From: Diaporthe sp. PMI_573
Taxonomy: Eukaryota > Ascomycota > Sordariomycetes > Diaporthales > Diaporthaceae
Assembly (NCBI GenBank): GCA_021399435.1
Contig: JAJTUP010000030.1
Coordinates: forward strand, 620,001-684,000
Direction: 5' to 3'
Length of the DNA: 64,000 nt
Shown: piece by piece, positions 45,390 to 56,324 of the stretch
Layout of the letters: every line of letters begins with the position of its first letter
How positions within the stretch are numbered: position 1 is the first letter of the stretch
The notes under the pieces: model-generated
Told to the model about the DNA's origin: nothing
Database searches by the model: none
Seen by the model: the letters and a program-made list of their open reading frames with translations, nothing else
Translations under genes and position numbers: made by a program

Positions 45390-47126
45390 ATGGAGAAGCC
45401 TATCGGCGAAAAGCTGAGCGACGGTACATCTGCCGAAGTGGGTGCATCTCTGTGGCTCTGGTACTGATCCCAGTGATCTTTGGCTGACAAGGTCCCCAGC
45501 CGGCAGAGACGACAGTGACCCACGAAGAGAATGCCCTACATGAAGACGTATATGATGTCTCGCAGAACAAGAGACTCAACAGGATCCTCGACATCAGGAT
45601 ACTCCCACTATGCTGTTGGCTATACCTTTTGAATTTCCTCGACAGAGGAAACATCGGCAACGCCCGCGTTCTCAACCAGGAGACGGGAGACGACATGCTG
45701 CACCGGACTCGCATGACCTCGACAGACTACGCGATAACCCTGTCCGCGTTCTCTCTCGCCTATGCCGTGTTCGAGGTACCGTCAAACTGGGTCATGAAGC
45801 ATTACGTACGCCCGTCTGTATGGCTGGCTCTGCTTCTCGGGTGCTGGGGCGTGGTGACGATAGGGTTCGCCGGCGTTCAAAACTACGCAACCGTCCTCTC
45901 TTTGCGCCTGCTCATCGGGATCTTTGAGGCTGGGTTCTTCCCTGGTATCGTCTATCTCATCACCATCTGGTACCGTCACAACGAACGGGCGTTGCGAATC
46001 GCGCTTGTCATTGCTTTCTGCAATCTTGCCGGCGCGTTCGGCGGGGCCATTGCGTACGGGATTGGGCATGCGAACGGCGCTGCTGGGCTACAGGGGTTTC
46101 GGTGGTTGTTCATTATTGAAGGACTGATCACGGTCGTGAGCGTGCTGCCCACTCTACTCATATTGCCAGACTATCCTGCGCGCGCCAAGTTTTTGACGGC
46201 CGACGACAAGAGGCTGGCCGAGGATCGGCTGAAGGAGAGGGGAGGCGGCTACAACAGAGAGCATGCTACGAGGAAGGAGATCATAGCGACTTTTGTGAGC
46301 CCACGAATGTTGGCGCACTACATTGCATATGTGAGTGAACCCCTGGCAGTGTTCCATGAAAAGGAGCGGGACGGCTCCAAGATAAAGGCTGACCGGATTG
46401 AAGATTGCGAATGTGGTTCTTCAAGGCTCCTTCACATTTTACTCCCCGACCATCGTCACAGGTCTTGGATACAAGGTAAGAGCAAACACTGTCTTCATAA
46501 TATCGACGCATAGACCTCTTACTTACATGCATGGTCTTCAGTCCATCCAAGCGCAGCTCATGACAGTTCCGCCCTGGTGCATTGGCTTCTGCGTTGCAAT
46601 CAGCCTCTCCTACTCGGCTGACCGCTTCGATGCCCGAGGTTGGCACATCGTGGGGGCATCAGTCGTTGGGGGAGTCGGCTGGCTCACAGCAGGTCTCTTG
46701 CCTCACGACGCCTATACCGCGCGCTATGGCTGCCTCTGCCTGGCTGCGGCTGGCGCATTCCCATGCGCACCGGCAATGACAAACTGGGTTACGTGCAACA
46801 CGCCCAGCCTGCTGACGTGAGTTCTCAATATCTCTTGAAACGCGCCCATATCCGTCTGTCTGTCTGTCTCACAAATCTGTGTCTATTCTAGTATCCCATT
46901 CGCCATCGCTGTGCATAACTCGTGTGCTGGAATCGGGCAGATCATTGCCCAGTGGATCTGGAAACCTGCCGAAGCTCCTCAGGGCTATCCCACCGGGAAC
47001 TTCACCTGTGCGGCCTGCTGCTTTTTCGTTGCTTCTATGGCAGCTGGTCTTCGACTCTTGTATGCCAAGATGAACAGAGACGGAACTCGCGATGCCCGAG
47101 GCGAGAAGAGGGTCTGGTCCTACTGA
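45390..47126 (+). CDS. Major facilitator transporter, Dal5/anion-cation symporter-like
   Basis: Five exons: 45390-45423, 45492-46330, 46404-46475, 46542-46816 and 46892-47126, giving 484 aa. The first exon codes for only 11 residues; it has its own ATG and joins in phase 1 to the main frame, which otherwise has no nearby ATG. Marks of the fungal allantoate-permease-like family: LCCWLYLLNFLDRGNIGNARV in TM1, FEVPSNWVMKH in TM2, LIGIFEAGFFPGIVYLITIWY, and WCIGFCVAISLSYSADR in the second half. About 12 membrane segments. It sits at the right end of the cluster next to the PLP enzyme, on the same strand, so it may import a precursor or export the product at the plasma membrane. Substrate unknown. 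Confidence 0.88.
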
Positions 47127-50100
47127 ATCGAGGGCGTCACGAAGGAATGCGACGCGAATATGGGCCTCAGCTTGGCGTCCGCCACGGCATAACTGCATCA
47201 ACGAGAGGTTACATGTAACAAGAGTTATTTAAGACAACGCTAGCTCCCGGGTGGATATGGTAGTGTGATGGTAGGGACACAAAGAAATAGAGCACTCGCT
47301 GTAGAGACAAGGCTGAGTCAAGCACAACATGTACGTTACTGGCTGTGATGTCTGAAATAGCTTTGGGAAGACGCCTGATACAACTGTCCATGACCATCTG
47401 ATCATGGCATTTGTTTCTCCGATACACAACACGCATCAGAGTCCAGCTTGGCCATGCCAGGGGTAATTGGGGCAGATGGAGACTGAGCTGTTTGCGTTCG
47501 AAAATACGACTTCCAAAGGGGCCTCACAGGCTCATTTCTTATGTGTGTAAAGATGCGATACCCCTTTTTACAGGCGTACAAGCTGGCTCGATGGAGGATT
47601 GGAGCATAGAACCAAGCTACTGCGCAATGACGAGCCGGCCCAAACATGCCAAAGGTCCATGTATGTATCCACGAGTATCAGCAGCGGAGAAACCCCACGT
47701 CATTGCAGGTTCTAATATTTGACCACCAGCGATGTACTAAGGCAGGTTGCATCCGCCCAGGAAGGAGAGAATGCTGTCAGCTGACACGCGAGCCCTCTCA
47801 TTCGGACGTCCTGGAGCTGATGCCCGCCGTTGGTAACACGACTCGGGTCAGCATCAGGATGCCGTCACTGTCGAGGATGCTTTATGCTGGTCCTTGATGC
47901 AGCTCCTCATCATACACCTCGGCGCCAAAAGAGGCTTCTTAGTATGCACATGACCGCGTCAACAGTCCTCCGGCCGAGAAAACAAACTTCCAGATGGGCT
48001 CTTACAAAGCCCGGCTCTCCTGGGTTGCAGCATGCAGTGTACGTGCGTGCTGGCTCTGAACTGTTGTGTTACGGCCTGTCGGGTGGCTGCAACTCTTGAC
48101 AGCGACAGGATCACCTTGCGTGCCTAAATCAAATCTCCGCACCGCAAGTCTGGTTCGCAGTGGAAAGTCACATCGCCCATGTGTCAGCGCTCATCAGTCT
48201 GTCAGTCTACCCCAGAGTCGCAGACCGCGGGAGATTTAACGGGATGGATTGGTTAGCTTGGCACCAGGTCGCCAGAGGCCAGCCTCCCACGTCCCGGCAT
48301 TGATCTGCTCCGCGATTATCCTGGGGCCAGATGGTTGTTAGCCTCACGACAGGATTTGGGGCAAAGAAAGACGATCAGGCTCACATGCTTGTGGTGGCCA
48401 TACGATGCGATGCGGTGTAATACCTTTGGATTTGACGAGGGCACCGAGTCTTGTTGCTGTTCACGTGCTGTTGTCGCCAGCAGCGGTAGTGTTAGAGTCG
48501 GTGATCATGACCGCGGTGAGTAGCCCCGGATGAAGTCATCGTCCCAGGTTTCCCCTGTTACCGAATCGGGGTGTTTTGTGTTCACGTTGGGCCGAGCCGG
48601 GCAAGAGTCCCTGGCCAGAGCATTTCTGTTTGGCTGCCCTGAAAGTGTTGAAACTGACTCGGACGCCTAAGATGTTACATCGGCGGTCGCGCAGGAACCA
48701 AAGAGCAGAAGACAAGTCTGTGTGCAGCAGGCGGGCCGTCTCTTTAGGGACAAATGAGGCAAGGAGGTGAGGCTACAGCCCATCAAGTCCAGCATAGCCT
48801 ATGTGGGTGTATAGTCAGTCTATCACCGTAAATGGCATTGGACCACAAATGCAGTCTACTCTACATGTATGCGGGGGCGAAGTGGGTGGGTGGGCGCTCC
48901 AGCCGCGGTGACAGTGACAGCGGCAAGCAAGTGAGGGGACAAACCGGCGGGATGTCACCCGATTTAAAACGCCGCGATCCGAGTCGATGGGGCAGATGGG
49001 GGCAGCTGCAGCACGACGTCATGCGGCCCAGGTCACTCCATCCGGTGCCTCCCGTCAGACTCCGTCAGCGGCCAGCATCATCTGGCCCGCAGCATTTTGA
49101 GGGAAGCTGATTGACTGTGTTTAAACTCGGATACCGGTGAGGCACACGGCCAGCGGGCCACCGTGCCATCGTACAAAGAAGAGACTATTGTGGTGCACAG
49201 AGATGGGCACAGCATATGACGTTTGCAGCAGGACAGGTGTCACGTCTTCATTGACAGACAGACTGGTTTTACTGCACAGTAACACCACTGCCTGCACTGC
49301 CTGTGTGACCGTGACAGTGCCTTGCCTGACTCCGGAACGATCCAGAGACAGCGCCTGTCGTGCGCCGCGTCCTGCTGAAATGCCTCACTCAGTCTGCGTG
49401 CGCCTCGGTTATCATACGGTCCTATTTGCTGTACGGGAAATTAAGTAGCGAGTAGATAGATAGTCCACAGGCCTGTAGGGTCATATCCCCGCTCTGCTAT
49501 AATGTTGCGTTCGTCCCTGCAGACTGAAGTCTGCCCACCTCCCTCCTGTCTTTGCTTTTTCTTTTTTTCTTTTACCTGCTACGGTTATTAATAAATACAC
49601 AACAGAGATCTCCCGAATCCCTTCCCCTTTTCCCAACACCCTCCCAAGATATCCCGCACCTACAATACCAACTGGTTGCCGGGGCCCCTTACAGCAAACA
49701 CTCTTCTTCTTTTCGCACTTGTTGCGCCGTGCTGCCACCCTCAAGTGCTGCCAACTGCTGCCTGCCACCTGTAGTGCTCGCAGGCTAGTCCGGATCCTGC
49801 CAGCTTTTGCCTCCAAGTGTCCTACCCCAACGTGCCAACATACCCCCAACGGGCACTTTTCCAGCCCTCATCCTGACGGTCCAACAATCAGGTCAGGTCT
49901 GGGCCACCAGGCCTCCCGGCCATCGCCACCCAAGCGCTGCCGATCTGATTGCGATCCCCGACCGGATACCACTTCCGCTACTTGTTATTTCGAACCAGGG
50001 GGCTGGGATCATCAACGAGTTTCACCGCTAATTCCGTCTTTCTCCAAGCAAAACGTCACTCTTCCTAAGCTTTACCCCATATCATCCGGCAGCGTTGCTT

Positions 50101-50286
50101 CCCCCACTGATTCCCACCTTTCTCCATCTGCGTTTTCCCCCCAGAAGGAATATTGGCGCTTTCACCCACGGTAAAGAATTTCTACTCCATCACTGCTTGT
50201 ACGCGACGAGGACATCTTCGCGGCAGTTGGGCATTAGTCTCGAAAATTCTATTATTTCCTAACCAGTGGTCCCCTACCTCGACACC
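47127..50286. other. Long gene-free region and 5' leader of the disordered-protein gene
   Basis: About 3.2 kb. No frame on either strand carries a motif or believable exon set. From about 49500 to 50286 the plus strand is markedly pyrimidine-rich (long CT/TTTC runs), the usual look of a fungal promoter and 5' UTR. The large upstream space suggests either a complex promoter or an unrecognised non-coding gene. Confidence 0.55.
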
Positions 50287-51789
50287 ATGTGGGCGTATGA
50301 CGACGGTCGAGGCCGTCGAGCGAGGGATATACCCAGCTCGCGGCCCGCGAATTACTACGATGATGCATATGAACGAGCACCACCTCGCTCTTCACGCCAT
50401 GCATACCCAGAGCCTCAGCCAAAACACTCGTCACACGATCGCCACCGCCGCAAGTCTGCCCTGGTTGACCCTGAAGGACCAAGGCCTCGACGCAACACTT
50501 ACGCTGGAGTCAATGTCGTCGCATCGGACGACGGATCAGGGTATCCCTATGGAGGAGACGCCCCGCGGGATGTTTACGGGTCGTCCTACCCAGGGAAGAA
50601 ATCTCGACACGATGTGGAATACAAGACAGGTGACAAGGACCGACGCTTTCGGGAGAAGCGGGGCACGTGGGAGAGCGACGAGGCCGAGAACCTGAGGAGA
50701 ACAAAGAGTTACAGCCCCCGGCGGGCAGCAAGAGAGGCTGAGGCCCCGCGGCGCGTCTCGCCCCAGGCCCCCAAGGCGACCTGGCCTGAAGACGAATATG
50801 CCGCGCAGGCCGGCGCTGGTTCTCACCATCGATCCAAGAAGTCCGCGAAGGGCAGCAGGGGGCCGCAGCAGTATGAGGAGGACCCCTATGCGAGCTACTA
50901 TGCGAGCCAGGCACCGCGCAGCATGAAGGGCGACCGTGTAAACGCCGGGTACGACTACGCACCGAGCGCAGAGGACATGCCCCGTCCCCCGATGGGCGAG
51001 CACGCCCCATATAAATCCTCGCCCCTGAGCTCGTACCCCGAGGCGGACGAGAAGCCCAGCAAGCACCACCGCAAGCGAGAGAAGGACTACTACGGGAACG
51101 GGTACGAGGATTACACCGCACCCAGAGCCGGCACCAGCTACGACCGCGGAGGCTACGGTGCAGCAGGCTACGGTGCAGCTGCAGCTGCGGCGGACGAAGC
51201 GCCACCTCGCCGCTCGCGACACAGCAAACATCACGACGACAGGGCGGCGGGGATGGACGAGTACGGCTACCCGCCCCAGCCCCAGCCTCAGGCTCGCGGC
51301 CGCCACCGCGCCCAGCCCCCCGCCGCTGACTACGGCGACGCGGACCCCTACGCCGACCGCGCAACCCCGCCGCGGCCGCGCCACCGCCAGTCGATGCCGC
51401 CTCAACCGCGCTCGCAGTATCCCGCCGAGGATCCGTACGACGACCCCTACGGACAGGCCGCGCCGCGCAGGAGGGCCACGTCGGTGAACTACGGGCGCCA
51501 GCAGCAGGACCGCTATGGCGGCGGAGGGGGAGGGGGAGGGGACCCGCGGCGGGACCAGTACTACGACGACCCATACGGCGGCAGGGGCGGCGGCAGCCCC
51601 TCCGGTAGCAGTGGTGGTGGCGGTCCTGGTGCCGGGGCCGGGGCCAAGAAGAACAACAAGAAGAGCAAGGCCTATGCGCAGCAGGCCGGCAAGCTGTTCA
51701 TGACGCACGCGGTGCCGGTCATCAAGAAGGAGGCTGTGCCCTTTTTGACCAAGGCTGCTCAGGCTTACTTTGACCAGCAGAAGAGGTGA
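50287..51789 (+). CDS. Intrinsically disordered Tyr/Gly/Arg/Pro-rich protein
   Basis: A single-exon 500-aa frame; I chose ATG 50287 (MWAYDDG), because the frame extends upstream only to a GTG. Nearly the whole protein is low-complexity: repeated DPYA/DPYG, RPRHR, YGAAG and KHH blocks, and a Gly run near the end. The last ~45 residues differ and look like a conserved amphipathic module (KAYAQQAGKLFMTHAVPVIKKEAVPFLTKAAQAYFDQ). There is no signal peptide or membrane helix. The DPY and RGG-like richness recalls RNA-binding or condensate-forming proteins, but no domain is recognised. Strong G/C codon bias produces long antisense frames that are not genes. Confidence 0.82.
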   Translation: MWAYDDGRGRRARDIPSSRPANYYDDAYERAPPRSSRHAYPEPQPKHSSHDRHRRKSALVDPEGPRPRRNTYAGVNVVASDDGSGYPYGGDAPRDVYGSSYPGKKSRHDVEYKTGDKDRRFREKRGTWESDEAENLRRTKSYSPRRAAREAEAPRRVSPQAPKATWPEDEYAAQAGAGSHHRSKKSAKGSRGPQQYEEDPYASYYASQAPRSMKGDRVNAGYDYAPSAEDMPRPPMGEHAPYKSSPLSSYPEADEKPSKHHRKREKDYYGNGYEDYTAPRAGTSYDRGGYGAAGYGAAAAAADEAPPRRSRHSKHHDDRAAGMDEYGYPPQPQPQARGRHRAQPPAADYGDADPYADRATPPRPRHRQSMPPQPRSQYPAEDPYDDPYGQAAPRRRATSVNYGRQQQDRYGGGGGGGGDPRRDQYYDDPYGGRGGGSPSGSSGGGGPGAGAGAKKNNKKSKAYAQQAGKLFMTHAVPVIKKEAVPFLTKAAQAYFDQQKR

Positions 51790-52989
51790 ATGAGTTATGA
51801 TGATGTGAATGATTATGTTGATGGAATGAAATTGAATGGTGCTATGGTCTAGAATGCCCCCAAGACTAGAGGTGTAAGGTCTATTTATGTTGGATTACAG
51901 GGAGGAGTTCTCTACAGGCGGAGGAGGTCGCCACCTCTTTTGGGTCACATTTGGGCTCGACATGAACTGGCAATATGACGACTTTTGGGCACGGTATCAG
52001 GTGAATTGGAATATGACGGTGTTTCTGTGGGCGTATTGGAAATGTGGCCAGGGAAACGGACATGAGATATACATATGGTGTGATATCAATCTTGCTCACT
52101 CAACATTGTGTCGGACAATGCATAGGTACTTGTAACATAGCAAATTACAAACACTCTTGAAAAGACGAGGGAAGCTTCAGGGCCATAGAACAGGTAGCTA
52201 CCATTGATGGGCGGCTCAAGGGGCGCTTTATTGCATGAAGTGTTCGTGAAACCCGACGTGCTTCCGCAACACTTGGACAGGAGCAAAACATGCCGGGTCA
52301 TTTCTACTTAGCTACAAGTGAGCTACGCCAAGTTCTTTCCTGTCGTAACAGATCACTCACCTCGATTCAATGCTGCCCCGGTCTGTCCCGTACCTGCCTG
52401 ACCATAAGAAGGCTCGCCGGCCCACGCGAGAGCTTACAAAAAGGTTACTGTCATGATGAAACAGTACTAGTCTCCACGATATCTTGAGCCAATAAGTCAC
52501 ATACTGGAGCCTTTGCTGAAGGTAGTGGTTTTAGGTAATTCGTGCACCCATGTGACTTGGGCATTGTTGCGTTCAGAGTCAATAAGTTCCCCCAGCGCCC
52601 AAGTGATCCTTGTCTTGCTCACCGGCAAAGCATCCCAAATATGTCATGACTCCGAACTTATTGTACAATATATACTTGGAAGTGAAGGGCTTGCTCACGC
52701 GCGCAAGTGTCTCGCCTATCGCATCAATTTCAATCTCAGTCCCTCGGAATCGTAAACCGGCTATGGAATGAGTGTGTCTCCTGCTATTGACTGCCGTCCG
52801 GAGCGGTGGTGTAATGATCAAAGAAAAAGTCCAAAGTTTTCCTCAAGTGCACCCCCATCAGCCGTTTGTCAGTTCCGTAAACTACGTCGCTTTGGGTCAG
52901 GAACGTCTCAAGGCTTCCGGTGCGGCTCGTCCCAAAAGGGAGGGTGAAGCTCACCGATCGATGCCGCCCGATTCGTGGCCCGACGAGAT
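51790..52989. other. Intergenic region, no gene seen
   Basis: About 1.2 kb between the disordered-protein gene and the small secreted protein. No motif-bearing frame or RNA gene seen. Confidence 0.55.
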
Positions 52990-53322
52990 CTAATGGCGCA
53001 CCGGCGGCACCACGGTGATATTGTATGCAACGCATGTGCACATCTGCCAGCAGCTGGGGTTGTTGTGAGTGACAGCCCCGTACGCGTCGCAGCCTACGAT
53101 CGAGTAGCAGCTGCCGTGAGTGCACTTGAGCATCCAGTCGGTGTTGGTGCCAAGGGTCTTGAAGGCGCGTTCCGTGATAGGTCCGGTGGGTACGGAGAGA
53201 ACAAGGCCAGAGAGGGCGAAGCCGTAGGTGATGGCTGTGTAGATGGACTAATTGGATCTTGAGTTAGCAAGATCCGTTTCGGAGGGGATTGGTTAACTAA
53301 GGTTACTCACTGGCATCTTCAT
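52990..53322 (-). CDS. Small secreted six-cysteine protein (candidate effector)
   Basis: Two exons: a 12-nt first exon (53322-53311, coding M-K-M-P) and 53247-52990, giving 89 aa. The 63-nt intron has donor GTGAGT, a GCTAAC branch site and acceptor ATTAG, and joins in phase 0. Residues 1-22 form a hydrophobic signal peptide. The mature part of about 65 residues has six cysteines (46, 51, 57, 70, 74 and 76) in the order C-x4-C-x5-C-x12-C-x3-C-x-C, suggesting three disulfides. No family is recognised; size and cysteine density fit secreted effector or antimicrobial-like proteins. Automated callers may miss it because of the tiny first exon. Confidence 0.75.
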
Positions 53323-54669
53323 TTTGGCGGTCGTGGATTATTTGGAGAGTATCAAGCTCAGGGGGAAAGGGTCGAGGTTCGTGTTGCTTGTGTCAAGACA
53401 CCGATATTTCAAAGAGTGGTCAATTCGATGTCCGTCGTTGTTCCGTTCAGGATCGGGTGGCTTTGGCTCTGGTGAGAGAACGAGGGGCCGCAGTAGTAAT
53501 GAAGGAAGCTGGAGCTGCTCTGAAGCACCTTCCCGATAGTTTGAGTTACCGTATCATTCCTTCCGGGACTCACTGGCACTGGCGAGATGAAGCGACAGTG
53601 GTATCAAAAGCTGTGACTTGCATGGCCAGCATGTACTGCATGTGAAGATAACAAAAACGAATGAAGACCGGTGTTCTCCCACCATCGGCGCGAGGGCGTG
53701 CTGCTGCCGGTAAAATACTGCGAACATCTTGCCAAAAGCGGGCGGTTATTAAAGGACCGTCAATGTTTGGATCATGGATATTGTAGTACGACTTGATTGC
53801 TTCGATCTGCGTCCAAGACGCGCAACCTGGTGTAACATCGAGATGCAGCGCTAATCGGCACGGCCGTATCCGGTAGGTGGGAAAGTGTCGGCCGATTTAT
53901 TGTGTTGATCGGGTAATCTGCACTGCTTGGCGAATCCCGGCGTGGTCTTTGACCCTCTGCTACTCTCGAGCGGGTAATTAGTAAAAGGTGCATGCACACT
54001 GTCACCCCCAGCTTCTCTACTTGAAACCATGTATATGCAATTACAGCAACATCGCATCATCAAAAGCGACATGACTAGATAATGCCAGCACGAGAAGTAC
54101 AGTACTGCTATATGTACTACGTATATATGATGAGTTCGAGACCGTGCATGCATGCTTTTGAAATTGAGCGATGCTTGCACACCACTCATACTCATGTGTT
54201 GACTGCCATGCCTTGCCACCACCTCCGACGAACCAGTCTCGATGGACCTTGCTTCTCCTCAGCCAGGCAGTTGGAGATCAGATCGCCCACGAACGGTGCT
54301 TAATAGTGCCATTAATAGTTGCCACTAAAGCCAACCGACCAGTGTTGTCTGTTGGGGTAGCCACGTGACCCTGCCCCTTTTCGGCGCGCATGGGCCATAA
54401 GCAGGGGTCCCCCAGAGGACACCTGTCTCAGGAAGTGCTCCGGGACTTCTACAATAGGGGGAAACTCATGTCGGATTCCAACCTTGTTTGGGCCTCCACA
54501 CCACCAACGCAACGCGCAAGTGTACTGTACTTTCTTTCTAACTACGCACACCATCCGTCGATCCTTTCTGCAATCGCTCATTAGCCCGCCGACACACTGC
54601 CAGCGCGGTACGACCTAGCCTTTTATTACTTCCAGTACAAACCCGCGTCCAGCAAAGCCTCTAGCAACC
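53323..54669. other. Intergenic region, no gene seen
   Basis: About 1.35 kb containing divergent promoters of the small secreted protein and the SEC-C protein. Short frames carry no motif. Confidence 0.55.
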
Positions 54670-55252
54670 ATGACGACCAAGCCGGTCCGCTGCCAGTTCC
54701 TCTGCGAGAAGAGGCAGCTTGAGTTCAAGCATGATATCCCCTCGTCCCTGGTCGGGCCGGCTGCCCTCGGCAACCCTGCCATGCCCCAGATGTTCACCAC
54801 GGTGATGCGGCCCATCGTGATGGAGCACGCAGAGGCCTCGCTCAAGGCCTGTGAGGACAAGTGCTCGTCAAAGGACTGCAAACGGGATGCCACCACCGTC
54901 GTCGCCACGCCCATGTCGGTAAGTTGAGATACTACTAGCTACCACTGGCACACTCTGCACGCAGCATGAGAAACCACGGGCTTCAGGGTTAACGGTCCTT
55001 TTGCAGTATCTTCACAAGGCCGAGGACCCGTTCGTGATCATCATGACTGTCGCGTGCTGTGGCGATGAGGCGTGCGACAGGACCCTCAAGCAGGAGGCCG
55101 CGGACCTCATGAGGCAGATGACAGGTGGCCTCCCCGGCCAGGCCACGGCTAGCTTTGGCGTCGCGCCGATGGCGCGGAACTCAAAGTGCTACTGCGGCTC
55201 GGCCCACAAGTTCAAGAAGTGCTGCGGCAAAGAACAGGCCGCGGCTTCTTAG
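54670..55252 (+). CDS. SEC-C zinc-motif protein
   Basis: Two exons, 54670-54918 and 55007-55252, give 164 aa; the 88-nt intron joins in phase 0 (donor GTAAGT, acceptor TTGCAG). The C-terminus carries a SEC-C motif, C144-Y-C146-G-S-A-x5-C155-C156, which binds one zinc in SecA and many small proteins. The N-terminal and central regions hold more cysteines (CQFLCEKR, ACEDKCSSKDC, ACCGDEACD), which may form a second metal site. No signal peptide, so probably cytosolic or nuclear. SEC-C proteins mediate protein or nucleic-acid contacts; the specific role here is unknown. No functional link to its neighbours is visible. Confidence 0.85.
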
Positions 55253-56324
55253 ACTCATTTCTCCGCGCCGGCGTGTTTCCAAAACCGGCGCCAGCACGTG
55301 CGCTTGGTGGCGGGCGGGATGTTGCTTGGACCTCGATGGCCTGGACTAGACAGGGCCGAGGCGTCTAGCATCTATTATATCCTGGGCTAAACTGAAGGCC
55401 AAACTGAATTCTTGTATATGAGAAGCCGTTGGGATGGAGTAAAAAAAAAAGCCACTGCTTTATGAGATCAATCACCAGGCTCAACAACAGGTTCCGAGGA
55501 ATATGTATGCGATGTTTACCAAGGACAATCTGGCTGCCGGTTATAGACGTCCTCTCGGGACGTTTGCAGCGAGAATCTTTACCTTGGAAATTTACCGACA
55601 AATATTTCTTGGGACCGTTTCGGGGAACAAGTTGGATCGAACACGCATAAATAAACATAATTTACTTCCTCAAAACCTCAATTGGCACCCGAGCTGGCTG
55701 ATTCAATTCTCAGTGTTGGTCACAGTTACCACTAAAAGCAACCGCTCTGACGCATGTCGGCTCACTTGTTGAATCTACATCACTGTCATGGACAACAAGC
55801 CTATAGGCAAATCATTCAAAGGCTGGTCCCTCGATTGACGCCGGCTCTAGGATATTCGGGGGAGGCGAGATTCACAATTGCTTTGGTTCAACTGCTACGA
55901 GGCTGACGTGGAGTCTCAACCAAGTATGGCCAGAACATTGAGCCTCAAAAGAGCTCAAGGTTTACTCATTCCCTCTCAGAACTGACACCTTGAATATTAA
56001 CCCTCTCGTTTTCAGTCCGTCATATACAGAGTAGCAGATCCCGCGCCTTCTTCTCATTTGACCGGAGAAACTGCAAGGCGACAAGAAGATCTCATGTACT
56101 CGTTGCGCCAAGGCCTTCAAAAATACCCACTTCGTATTCGCCACTTTACCACTCATTTCCCGAAAAGGGGCACAACAGTGACAGTCCATCTCAGGGACTG
56201 CCGAGGCGAGGAGCGGTGTACCCTTCAGACCTCCGAAGCTACAATACGTAACGGCTGTGATTCATCAGCGTCTCGATCTCCCCACAACTTTTCGTTAGGC
56301 GATTCGTCAAGAAAGATCATCTAC
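55253..56324. other. Intergenic region, no gene seen
   Basis: About 1.1 kb between convergent genes, with an A10 run near 55441-55450. No supported feature. Confidence 0.55.

Noticed and set aside
50510..51708. Two long minus-strand open frames (354 and 390 codons) opposite the disordered-protein gene
   Set aside because: They are antisense shadows produced by strong GC bias in the third codon position of the plus-strand gene, with no motifs or plausible starts of their own.
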